From CAYUMU01 sp964445985 (GTDB lineage: Bacteria; Planctomycetota; Planctomycetia; Pirellulales; S012-138), in contig CAYUMU010000103.1 in NCBI GenBank assembly GCA_964445985.1, positions 1 to 21,748 of the forward strand: a stretch of DNA of 21,748 bases, in the 5' to 3' direction. This document shows positions 6,917 to 14,527 of the stretch, in pieces. How positions within the stretch are numbered: the stretch's first letter is position 1; each line of letters begins with the position of its first letter. The notes beneath the pieces were generated by a model, which was given only the letters and a program-made list of their open reading frames with translations, had not been told where the DNA came from and ran no database searches. The position numbers and the translations under genes were made by a program.

Positions 6917-8353
6917 TTAGGCGATGATATCTTGAACCACTCGGCCATGCACGTCGGTCAGGCGGAAGGGTCGGCCGGCGTGTTCGTAGGTGAGCCGGGT
7001 ATGGTCCAGGCCCATCAGGTGCAAGATCGTGGCGTGGAGGTCGTGCATGTGCACTTTGTTCTCCACGGCGTTGTAACCGAACTCGTCGGTTTGGCCGTAG
7101 GCGAAGCCTCGTTTCACGCCGCCGCCCGCCAGCCAAATGGAAAAGCCGTTGGGGTTGTGATCGCGGCCGTCGTTGCCTTGCGTGAAGGGGGTGCGGCCAA
7201 ACTCGCCGCCCCACCAGACCAGCGTGTCTTCCAATAGCCCTCGGGCTTTGAGATCGGCCAGCAAGCCGGCCACCGGTTTGTCGGTCGCCAGGGCGTGGTC
7301 GGCATGCTTGCCGATATTGCTGTGCTGGTCCCAGCGGGGCGTGGCCGAGTTGTCGGCGTAGTTGATCTGCACGAACCGCACGCCGGCCTCGGCCATGCGG
7401 CGGGCAATCAGGCACTGCCGGCCGAAATGATCGGTGACCCCTTCGCCAATGCCATATTGCGCGAGGGTGGCGGCCGTTTCGCCGCTCAGGTCCATCACGC
7501 CGGGGGCGTTGTTCTGCATGCGAAACGCCAGCTCAAACGAGCTCATCACCGCTTCCAGTTCGTCGTCGCCGCCGGCTTCACGGGCGGTGATCTGTCGGCG
7601 GTTCAGCTCCTGCAAGAAGTCCAACTGCTGGCGTTGATCGGTCAGCGACCAGCGGTTGTTGGTAATGTGTTGAATGCGGGAATCTTCCACGCTCATGCCA
7701 GCGCGGCCAATCGCGGTGCCCTGAAAGGTCGTGGGCAGGAACGCGTTGGTGTGATTCCGAGGACCGCCCTTGGTGGCCGAAGGCATCAACGTGACAAAGC
7801 CAGGCAGGTTCTCGTTCTCGGTGCCGAGGCCATAGGTCACCCAGGCCCCCATCGAAGGCCGCACGAAGTTGGTCGCCCCGGTGTGCAAGAACAGCGTCGC
7901 CGGGCCATGCGCCACGCCTTCGGTATGCATGCTTCGCACCAGGCACAGGTCGTCGGCATGCTGGGCAATGTGCGGGAAGAGATCGGAAACCGGCCGGCCG
8001 CTCTCGCCGTACGGATGGAAAGCCCAGCGGCTTTTCATTAACTGCTGCTTCTGCACGGCGCGACGACGGGCGTTCAAAAAGTCAAACGACTTGCCATCAT
8101 CGCGATCGAGCCGCGGCTTGGGGTCGAACGAATCGACCTGGCTGGGGCCGCCCTGCATGAAGATGAAGATCACCCGCTTTGCCCGCGGGGTGTGATGCGG
8201 CAACCTGGCAGCCAGCGGATTCTTCAGTTCCGGCCCGGCAGAGGCGGTCTTGGCCGCTTGCAGTTCCTCGGCGCACAAACCGGCCATGGCCAGCGAGCCG
8301 AAACCGCAGCCCACCCGGTTTAACCAATCCCGTCGTGTCCAGGCGCGCAGCAT
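6917..8353 (-). CDS. DUF1501 protein with twin-arginine leader
   Basis: The protein has 478 residues and belongs to DUF1501, a family distantly related to the alkaline phosphatase/sulfatase fold and very abundant in planctomycetes. The N-terminus MLRAWTRRDWLNRVG has a T-R-R-x-W-L twin-arginine motif followed by a short hydrophobic stretch (GFGSLAMAGLCA), so export by the Tat system is likely. Family landmarks are FIFMQGGPSQVDSFDPKP near the mature N-terminus, WWGGEFGRTP with NDGRDHNPNGFS in the C-terminal third, and HMHDLHATILHLMG near the end. The start was chosen at ATG 8353 because GAGGA (8359-8363) lies five bases upstream and the twin-arginine motif then sits at residues 6-8. ATG 8410 and TTG 8425 are in frame upstream. 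It lies 168 bases downstream of a sulfatase gene on the same strand. DUF1501 genes more often pair with DUF1549/DUF1553 genes, which are absent here. The biochemical function is unknown. Confidence 0.9.
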   Translation of the reverse strand: MLRAWTRRDWLNRVGCGFGSLAMAGLCAEELQAAKTASAGPELKNPLAARLPHHTPRAKRVIFIFMQGGPSQVDSFDPKPRLDRDDGKSFDFLNARRRAVQKQQLMKSRWAFHPYGESGRPVSDLFPHIAQHADDLCLVRSMHTEGVAHGPATLFLHTGATNFVRPSMGAWVTYGLGTENENLPGFVTLMPSATKGGPRNHTNAFLPTTFQGTAIGRAGMSVEDSRIQHITNNRWSLTDQRQQLDFLQELNRRQITAREAGGDDELEAVMSSFELAFRMQNNAPGVMDLSGETAATLAQYGIGEGVTDHFGRQCLIARRMAEAGVRFVQINYADNSATPRWDQHSNIGKHADHALATDKPVAGLLADLKARGLLEDTLVWWGGEFGRTPFTQGNDGRDHNPNGFSIWLAGGGVKRGFAYGQTDEFGYNAVENKVHMHDLHATILHLMGLDHTRLTYEHAGRPFRLTDVHGRVVQDIIA

Positions 8354-8521
8354 GAAATTCCTCGGCAGCGGGTTCGCGGGGACTTGTTCTTCCCATCGGC
8401 CCCGCAGCATATCATATTTTGGCAATTCAGAACAGCTTTTTGATGGGTGCTTTCCGCTGGCTCCGCCACCAACCTTTTCCGTTCAAGGTTCGCGACGTAT
8501 TTCGCATTGACCTGGAAAAAA

Positions 8522-9976
8522 CTACGGCTTCCACGGCTGAGCGCCATCCGGCTTGGCCTGCAAGAACTTGGCGTCCACTTGCGTGTACCAGTGGTGGAGC
8601 TTGGCTTTCAGGTCTTTCACCTTCTCTGGCAATTGCTCGGCCAGGTCGTGCTGTTCACCAACGTCGTCTTTCAGGTTGTACAGATGAACGCGGCCGTCTT
8701 CGTAGCGTTCCACCAGTTTGAAATCCCCCTCCCGCACCGCGCCGCCGGGGAAGCCCCCCTGGTTGCTGTAGTGCGGATAATGCCAGAACAGCGGCCGCGT
8801 GGTCGTGGGGCTTTCACCCTTGAGCAGCGGCGCCAAGCTGACGCCATCGAGATGCTGCTCCGGCCGGGCTTTCACGCCCGCGATCTCGAGCAACGTGGGA
8901 TAAAAGTCGGTGCTGATCACCGGCGTTTCGCACACGGCCGGGGCCGCTTTGCCGGGCCACTTGATAATGAACGGCTCGCGAATCCCGCCTTCATACACCC
9001 AGCCCTTGCCGCCGCGGAGCGGCAGGTTGCTGGTCGGCGAACCTTCCGCCGTGGAAAGCCCGCCGTTGTCCGACATGAAGCACACCACCGTATCTTCTTC
9101 CAGCCCTAGTTCCTTGAGCTTATCGAGCACGCGGCCGATTTGCGTATCCATGCTTTCCACCATGCCGGCATACACGGGGTGCCGCTGCTGGGCTCGCGCC
9201 TGGCGCGGCGCGTCCACCGGCCAAACTTGCTCCTCAGGCTTAAACTCCGGTCCCTCGAACGTCATGGCCGCGGCCTTGGCCTGATACTTCTTTACCAGTT
9301 CGGGCTGGGCTTGCAGCGGCGTATGCACTGAATAGAAGGAGAGATAAATCAGAAACGGCTCGTCCTTGAACTTCTCCATGATGCCGATGGCTTCGTTGGC
9401 CAACCGCTCGGGCAGGTGCTCGCCATCGGGTCCGTCGGTCAGCCTGGGGTTCTTGAAGGGGGCAAAGTATCCGCCCGGCGGCGAGCCGCGATGGTGGCCG
9501 CCGATGTTGATTTCAAACCCTTGGTGCTCCGGCCAGAGATCTTCGCTGCTGCCTAGGTGCCACTTGCCGAGGAAGGCCGTGCGATAGCCGGCCTCGCGCA
9601 GGGTTTCGGCCAGCGTGATTTCTTCCAGCGGCATGCGGTCGCTGAGCTCGGCGCCGCGGAAGCGTCCATCGCGCTTGCCCGAAAACCAGTTCGTGGCGGC
9701 CACGCGCGTGGGGTACTTGCCGGTCATAATGCTGTAACGCGTGGGGCTGCAAACCGGATTGGCCGCATAGCCAGCGGCAAACCGCACGCCTTCGCGCGCC
9801 AGTTGATCGACTCGTGGCGTTTCATAAAAGGTGTGGGGGTTGTAAGCCCCGATATCCATACAGCCCAGGTCGTCGATCAAAAAGAACACAATATTGGGCT
9901 GCCGAGCCTCGACATGCGCGGCCAGGCCGCCGAACATGCCGCCCATCGCGGCCAACAAGATCAACCAACGTCGCAT
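8522..9976 (-). CDS. secreted type I sulfatase (arylsulfatase family)
   Basis: The protein has 484 residues. A Sec signal peptide covers about residues 1-24 (RRWLILLAAMGGMFGGLAA then HVEA). The mature part begins with the sulfatase opening PNIVFFLIDDLGCMDIG, in which Asp35 and Asp36 are calcium ligands. The type I signature is CSPTRYSIMTG: Cys76, Pro78 and Arg80 form C-x-P-x-R, where the cysteine is oxidised to formylglycine by a sulfatase-modifying enzyme not encoded here. GKWHLG (137-142) and the later FMSDNGG supply further active-site residues. Such enzymes hydrolyse sulfate esters on polysaccharides in the periplasm or outside the cell; the exact substrate cannot be read from the sequence. 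The start is ATG 9976, which gives a clean signal peptide. The frame runs back to TTG 9994. It probably heads a transcript continuing into the DUF1501 gene. Confidence 0.94.
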   Translation of the reverse strand: MRRWLILLAAMGGMFGGLAAHVEARQPNIVFFLIDDLGCMDIGAYNPHTFYETPRVDQLAREGVRFAAGYAANPVCSPTRYSIMTGKYPTRVAATNWFSGKRDGRFRGAELSDRMPLEEITLAETLREAGYRTAFLGKWHLGSSEDLWPEHQGFEINIGGHHRGSPPGGYFAPFKNPRLTDGPDGEHLPERLANEAIGIMEKFKDEPFLIYLSFYSVHTPLQAQPELVKKYQAKAAAMTFEGPEFKPEEQVWPVDAPRQARAQQRHPVYAGMVESMDTQIGRVLDKLKELGLEEDTVVCFMSDNGGLSTAEGSPTSNLPLRGGKGWVYEGGIREPFIIKWPGKAAPAVCETPVISTDFYPTLLEIAGVKARPEQHLDGVSLAPLLKGESPTTTRPLFWHYPHYSNQGGFPGGAVREGDFKLVERYEDGRVHLYNLKDDVGEQHDLAEQLPEKVKDLKAKLHHWYTQVDAKFLQAKPDGAQPWKP

Positions 9977-10440
9977 GAGCGGCTCGTGTTCCAATAGTGT
10001 GGGAGGGGTGGCGAAGATTGCGGGGCAAAGACCAGGGGGCCGAATAACAGACCTCCCCTATGTTGCGCATCTGGGCCGCGGGTTGCAATGCTCCTCACCC
10101 TCCCATTCTTATAGGTGGGCAGCATTTTTTAGGGAGGCTTTGAGCGGCTGGTATCCAGTCGAGTGAAAGCACCGGGCGCGAAACGCTTTTCTCCCCTCTT
10201 CCCGGAGTACCGGGGGAGAAGGGAGCAGGAAAAAATGCTCTGCGCTGCCCACAACGATTAAACAAGCTCTAAGGATAACGTCAGCGCTAGCACTGCAGGG
10301 CCATTTCCTCGATTGGGCTACCGATCACGTTGGCTTTGCGGCGTGGATCGGTTTTTGCACAGGTAAGCATCGTGCCGGGTCGATGCCGTTGGAAGACTTA
10401 TTCCCATTGCGCAGTACGTTTCGCTGAAGGCAAGGACGCC
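9977..10440. other. intergenic region between divergent genes
   Basis: These 464 bases separate the sulfatase gene (-) from the TPR-like protein gene (+) and must hold promoters for both. I could not assign convincing -35/-10 boxes. The region contains the GC palindrome described at 10187-10225. AAGGA at 10432-10436, four bases before ATG 10441, is a good ribosome-binding site for the plus-strand gene. In-frame codons upstream of 10441, back to a TTG at 10330, look non-coding in composition. Confidence 0.6.
10187..10225. repeat. GC-rich palindromic dispersed repeat, copy 2
   Basis: CTCCCCTCTTCCCGG (10191-10205) pairs imperfectly with CCGGGGGAGAAGGGAG (10210-10225) around the loop AGTA. The lead-in and the left arm closely match the copy at 6766-6815, so the two belong to one repeat family. 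It is followed by an A-rich run (AAAAAATG), which gives it some terminator likeness for minus-strand transcription from the right, although no minus-strand gene lies there. Confidence 0.5.
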
Positions 10441-12546
10441 ATGCGGCAATCACGACAAGACCGGCGACGAATGTGGCGACGACTGACCGCCTCCACGCTA
10501 GCGGCCGCCACCTTGGCCACGCCAATGCAGTCTCCAATGAGCGGAGCCGCGGAGCCCACGGCGACCACCAGCCGACCTCTTTCCTGGATGGCGGGCCCGG
10601 CGTTACCCGAAGCCCGTCCATCGGGTCCTGGCGTTCCCAACTACCAGCAGCGCACACCATCCGCCGCCGCGAATGCGCAAATTCCACGTTACTCGCCGCG
10701 AATGCCGGCCGCAGTTTCGCCCCAGCCCCAGCCAACCGCACAACCCTATGCCGCCACGACGGGCCCCTCGCCAGGCAGTCCGCTGGCAACCTCTGCCGCC
10801 GGCTCGGCCTGGAGTCCGCCGCCGTTCAACCTGCCACCGGCCCCATCGTCACCGGCCCCATCACCGCCAACCCAGCCGCGGTACAGTTCCTTGCCGGCTC
10901 AGCCGCCCAGCGCGGGCTCCGGGCCCGATTACAGCGTTTGGAGCCCGCCGGCTTCGTCTTGGGCAACCACGCCGTCGCGCAAGCCGGTGAGCTTTCCCGC
11001 AACCGCGCCGACCGCTGCCGACTTTCCTTGGGCCGAATCGTCCGCGCCGCCAGCCATGACCGGCGGCCTGCCGGGGGGTTCCGCCCTGGGGCCGAGAATT
11101 GCGAACGAAGTGGAACTGCCCAGCCCTCCGCCGCCTGGTTCCGAAACCGCCGGGCCGGCGTTCACGGGACCCGCCATCTCGAGTCCCGCGCACGTCGCCC
11201 GGCCCACGCCGACTCAGCCCACGCCATCGAACCTAACGCGGCAAACGCCGGCTACCACCACGCCTATCAACCCGTCGCCGGTGGCTTATCCTCCGCATTA
11301 CGATCGCACCCGTTCGGCGTTGACCGGCCCCGTTGGCTCTCCTTACTCCCCCCAACCATACTCGACGAGCGGGAATGGCCCGGTTGCGACCCCCACGCCC
11401 ACGGTAGCGCCGGCACCAGCCGGCGCCACAAACGCGGCAGCGCCCTATGCGGCAGCGCCCAACTCGGCTGCGAGCCCCACACCGTCGCACCCGACCACGC
11501 CGCGCGCGGTGGCCATCCCAGGGGCTCCGCCCACAGCCTTGGCCGCTCAAGCCGACCCGGTGCACGTTCCCACCGACGAGAAGTACCTTTCGCGCCACGA
11601 GCTCGACGGCGTATCGCGTCAGGCCGAGGTCCTGGTCGCCCGAGGCTACGAACTGGCCGATCGACGCATGCTGTACGCGGCCCGGCAGCAATTCATTCAA
11701 GCCTTGCAAGTGATCGCTCAGGCGCTCGACGCCCACGAGGCCAAGCCCTACCACGCCCTGGCCCTGGTCAACGGGCTGCAGGCACTGGAAGAGGCCGGCG
11801 AATTTCAGGCTCGCTCGATGGATGTGGATCGCACGGTCCAAGACATCGCCCTCGGCCATCGCACGCCGGTCCTTGGCAAGTTAACCAGGCCCATTTCGGC
11901 GCTGGCCGCGGGGCAGCTGTACTACGCGCATGCCCAAGAGCAGTTGTCGTTGGCGGTGTCGCCCGTTCCGGCCGGTTCGGCGGCGCTCTGCGCGCTGGGA
12001 AAACTGCATGTGGAATTCGGCCGCGAAGAGGCCTCGTTCATCCGCAACTCGGTGCCCCAGGTGAAGGTCTTCCACCAGGCGGCGCTCCTCGTCGACACCA
12101 ACAACTGGGAAGCCGCCAACGAGCTGGCCGTATTTCTAGTACAGAGCGGCAACACGCAAGAAGCTCGCGGCTGGCTCCAGCACAGCGTGCGGGTTTCGCC
12201 CCGCGCCGAAAACTGGCACAACCTGGCCGCCGTGCATCGCCGGTTTGGCGAAACCGACCTGGCCATCAGGGCCGACGCCGAAGCCCGCCGCCTCGCCGGC
12301 CGCGGACCCGACGGTCAACCGCTCCCAGTGAATAGCCCGGTCGATGTGCAATGGATGGACCCGCAAGAGTTCGCCCAGCGCCCCACCGTGCCGCAAGACA
12401 GCATGCCCAACAACTCGGCCAACAACACCGGGGCGCCGCCAGGCGTGGCCTCTGCCCGACGCAACTCCGCGCCGCCCCAGGGCTTGCGTCAGGCGGAAGC
12501 GCCGGCAGATTCCCGCGGTTGGAAATGGCTGCCTTGGGTGCGCTAG
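10441..12546 (+). CDS. exported Pro/Ala-rich protein with C-terminal TPR-like repeats
   Basis: The protein has 701 residues. ATG 10441 is preceded by AAGGA (10432-10436), and the N-terminus RRRMWRRLTASTLAAATLAT is basic then hydrophobic, fitting a Sec signal. Residues about 40-370 are low-complexity Pro, Ala, Ser and Thr, probably disordered, with short PSPPTQP- and PTPTQPTPS-like runs. From about 371 (DPVHVPTDEKYLSRHEL) the sequence becomes globular and helical. A region at about 555-625 (NWEAANELAVFLVQSG, ENWHNLAAVHRRFGET) looks like two tetratricopeptide units. The tail is Asn/Pro-rich and ends WKWLPWVR. The gene lies 126 bases upstream of a polysaccharide export protein gene on the same strand, so I infer an envelope scaffold or assembly role in exopolysaccharide export. 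I recognise no named family. The region is also open in another frame (10473-12335), a by-product of GC bias. Confidence 0.85.
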   Translation: MRQSRQDRRRMWRRLTASTLAAATLATPMQSPMSGAAEPTATTSRPLSWMAGPALPEARPSGPGVPNYQQRTPSAAANAQIPRYSPRMPAAVSPQPQPTAQPYAATTGPSPGSPLATSAAGSAWSPPPFNLPPAPSSPAPSPPTQPRYSSLPAQPPSAGSGPDYSVWSPPASSWATTPSRKPVSFPATAPTAADFPWAESSAPPAMTGGLPGGSALGPRIANEVELPSPPPPGSETAGPAFTGPAISSPAHVARPTPTQPTPSNLTRQTPATTTPINPSPVAYPPHYDRTRSALTGPVGSPYSPQPYSTSGNGPVATPTPTVAPAPAGATNAAAPYAAAPNSAASPTPSHPTTPRAVAIPGAPPTALAAQADPVHVPTDEKYLSRHELDGVSRQAEVLVARGYELADRRMLYAARQQFIQALQVIAQALDAHEAKPYHALALVNGLQALEEAGEFQARSMDVDRTVQDIALGHRTPVLGKLTRPISALAAGQLYYAHAQEQLSLAVSPVPAGSAALCALGKLHVEFGREEASFIRNSVPQVKVFHQAALLVDTNNWEAANELAVFLVQSGNTQEARGWLQHSVRVSPRAENWHNLAAVHRRFGETDLAIRADAEARRLAGRGPDGQPLPVNSPVDVQWMDPQEFAQRPTVPQDSMPNNSANNTGAPPGVASARRNSAPPQGLRQAEAPADSRGWKWLPWVR

Positions 12547-12672
12547 CCGGCAGACTTCGTCCCCCCCCAGGGCGACGCCACGAAACCTGGCCGCCAGCAC
12601 TCATGCTGTCGCCAGGGCCAAGCCAAGGAAGAATGACCGATCGAATCCTCCCCAGACCATCGACTGTGGGCT

Positions 12673-14178
12673 ATGAGAATCATGCGAACCAACCTGTTGC
12701 GCCAACTCGCCAACCGACCCGCCACTTGCTTGGCCGTGGCCACGCTGTTCACAGCGGCCGGCCTGGGCTACTGCTGGCTAGGCGCCGCCGCTCCCAACCC
12801 CGCGGCGTTTGTGCCGTCGCCGCCATCTGCCACAATTCGGCCTTCGGCCGACCTGGCCGCCGCGACCACGGTCCCGTCCGATAACACTCCGCAGCCCATC
12901 ATGGGTTTGCTGCTGCCATCGCGGCGCGATTCTCAAGTCATCTTGGCCCAACATGCCGAATCCGGCGCGCCCAATACCCTGGTGCCAACCCTACCCGGGC
13001 GCGACGTGGTGGAGTCGGTTTCGCCCGGCCCCTCGCAAGTAGCGCCGTCCGCTCGCAACCCCCTGGCAGGGAACCCCTCGCTCTGTCCGCCGAATTCGTG
13101 TGGCCCCATCGTGCTCAGACCGCCCGTGCACGATCCCCTGGGTCCGGTGCTGCCGCCCGCCCCGCGCACTTCGCAATGCCAAGACATGGAAACCTGGGCG
13201 CCCGCCGGCACTGGGCCGAGCTTGTACTTTGGACAAGGTAAGTACGTCAGCCCCGAACGGACGCAGCACGTGCCGGTTTACCGGCTCCGGCCCGAAGACC
13301 GCGTGGAATGCGTGTTCCGCATTACCCGCGACGAGACCTCCACGCCCTACGAATTGAACGTGGGCGACCAGGTGCGAATTGAATCGCTCACCGACCGCGA
13401 GCTCAACCGCGATCTGGAGATTCTCAACGACGGCACCATTACCCTGCGGCTATTGGGCCGAGTGCAGGCGGCACGGCAAACGGTGGACCAACTCCGCGAA
13501 GTGCTCGAACGCCGCTACAAAGAATACTACCGCAACCCCGAAATCTCGGTCACTCCCCTGCGCGTGAACACCCGCCTGCAAGACATCATCAACTCGGTCG
13601 ATAGCAGGGCCGGCCTCACCGGCGGTCAGGTTCGCGAAGTTCGCGTCACCCCCGATGGCAGCATCGCCTTGCCGGCCATCGGCTCGGTGCCCGCCCAAGG
13701 CATGACCCTCGCCGAACTCAAATGCGAAATCGACGCCCGCTACCGCATGGTGGTGCAAGGGCTGGAGATCACGCCCATTCTGCTTGAGCGGGCGCCGCGG
13801 TATGTGTTCGTGCTGGGCGAGGTCCGCGTGCCCGGCCGCTACGTGCTCGAAGGCCCCACCACCGTGATGCAAGCCCTGGCCCTGGCCGGCGGCACCGATA
13901 ACATTGCCGGTTCGAAGTTGAGTAAAATCGTGGTCTTTCGCCGCGATCAAAACTGGCGGCTGGTGGCGACCACCGTCAACCTGTGGAAGCCGGTCACCGA
14001 AGGCCGCAGCGATTACGTGCAAGACCTCTGGCTGGCCGACTCCGACGTGGTTCTCGTGCCCAAAACGTCCATGCGGATCAGCACCGACTACATCAGCGAA
14101 ATCTTTACCCGCGGTATCTACGGCGTGATGCCGTTCCAAGGCGTGTCCATGAACTTCTCTAAGTTGAGCACGCTGTAG
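12673..14178 (+). CDS. Wza-type polysaccharide biosynthesis/export protein with SLBB domain
   Basis: The protein has 501 residues. The N-terminus (NRPATCLAVATLFTAAG) is a hydrophobic signal or anchor; Cys34 lies in LGYC, which is not a proper lipobox. Residues about 45-180 are Pro-rich linker. A Poly_export domain starts near 225 (YELNVGDQVRIESL, then GTITLRLLGRVQAARQTVDQL). A second, related stretch runs from about 313 (VTPDGSIALPAIGSVPAQG, LAELKCEIDARY). A typical SLBB segment follows near 377-405 (VFVLGEVRVPGRYVLEGP, VMQALALAGG). These proteins form the outer-membrane or periplasmic channel for capsule or exopolysaccharide. The usual neighbours (tyrosine autokinase, glycosyltransferases, Wzx/Wzy) are not in the window, so the polymer is unknown. 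ATG 12673 is used; ATG 12682 gives almost the same leader. It is probably an operon with the TPR-like gene upstream. Confidence 0.92.
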   Translation: MRIMRTNLLRQLANRPATCLAVATLFTAAGLGYCWLGAAAPNPAAFVPSPPSATIRPSADLAAATTVPSDNTPQPIMGLLLPSRRDSQVILAQHAESGAPNTLVPTLPGRDVVESVSPGPSQVAPSARNPLAGNPSLCPPNSCGPIVLRPPVHDPLGPVLPPAPRTSQCQDMETWAPAGTGPSLYFGQGKYVSPERTQHVPVYRLRPEDRVECVFRITRDETSTPYELNVGDQVRIESLTDRELNRDLEILNDGTITLRLLGRVQAARQTVDQLREVLERRYKEYYRNPEISVTPLRVNTRLQDIINSVDSRAGLTGGQVREVRVTPDGSIALPAIGSVPAQGMTLAELKCEIDARYRMVVQGLEITPILLERAPRYVFVLGEVRVPGRYVLEGPTTVMQALALAGGTDNIAGSKLSKIVVFRRDQNWRLVATTVNLWKPVTEGRSDYVQDLWLADSDVVLVPKTSMRISTDYISEIFTRGIYGVMPFQGVSMNFSKLSTL

Positions 14179-14186
14179 GCTCGGGG

Positions 14187-14252
14187 CTGGTGGCTGGTAG
14201 CTGGTTGGCTAGTGGCTGGTAGCTGGTTGGCTAGTGGCTGGTAGCTGGTTGG
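14187..14252. repeat. 22-bp tandem repeat, three copies
   Basis: Three head-to-tail 22-bp units lie at 14187-14208, 14209-14230 and 14231-14252. Units 2 and 3 are identical (CTAGTGGCTGGTAGCTGG then TTGG); unit 1 differs by one base. Each unit is itself built of 7- to 8-base CTGGTGG/CTGGTAG-like blocks. The repeat starts nine bases after the stop of the export gene. A related GGCTAGTGGCTGGGGGCTGG string lies at 20778-20828, also just past a stop codon. Confidence 0.8.
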
Positions 14253-14267
14253 CTGGTGCTGGCGCGG

Positions 14268-14465
14268 TTACAGGCCCAGCTTGAAACTCTCGACCGCTTC
14301 CGGCGTCCGTTCTGGCGGGTAATCGATGACCCCCGTGTGGGGAACCACCGCGAATAAGAACGGCGCCAGGAAGATCAGCAACCAGCCGGAGAGTGCTTCT
14401 CCGCGTAAAATCATCTCCGCGCAAATCAGGTTTCCTCGGGCCCAGCCGGCTGGTAAACTAGCCAT
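14268..14465 (-). CDS. possible small single-helix membrane protein
   Basis: This is a 65-codon ORF on the strand opposite its neighbours, with no family recognised. A hydrophobic segment, GWLLIFLAPFLFAVV, is followed by PHTGVIDYPPERTPEAVESF. Third-position GC is about 75% over the 48 codons from ATG 14414, in line with real genes here, and it overlaps no other supported gene. ATG 14465 and ATG 14414 are both possible starts, and neither has a convincing ribosome-binding site. It could also be a decayed fragment or a chance ORF. The remaining intergenic sequence from 14179 to 14527 holds only the 22-bp tandem repeat. Confidence 0.35.
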   Translation of the reverse strand: MASLPAGWARGNLICAEMILRGEALSGWLLIFLAPFLFAVVPHTGVIDYPPERTPEAVESFKLGL

Positions 14466-14527
14466 CCAACAACAAACACCGATGGATGAACGGCAAACCT
14501 CGAATCGGCCCTGGAGCGCACCCCGTG

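Noticed and set aside
10473..12335. 620-codon plus-strand ORF overlapping the TPR-like protein gene in another frame
   Set aside because: The translation is Arg/Ala/Gly-rich without domains. The overlapping frame has a signal peptide, a ribosome-binding site and TPR-like repeats.
14187..14252. 22-bp tandem repeat as a CRISPR array
   Set aside because: The units are contiguous with no spacers, are built from short sub-repeats, and no cas gene is present.
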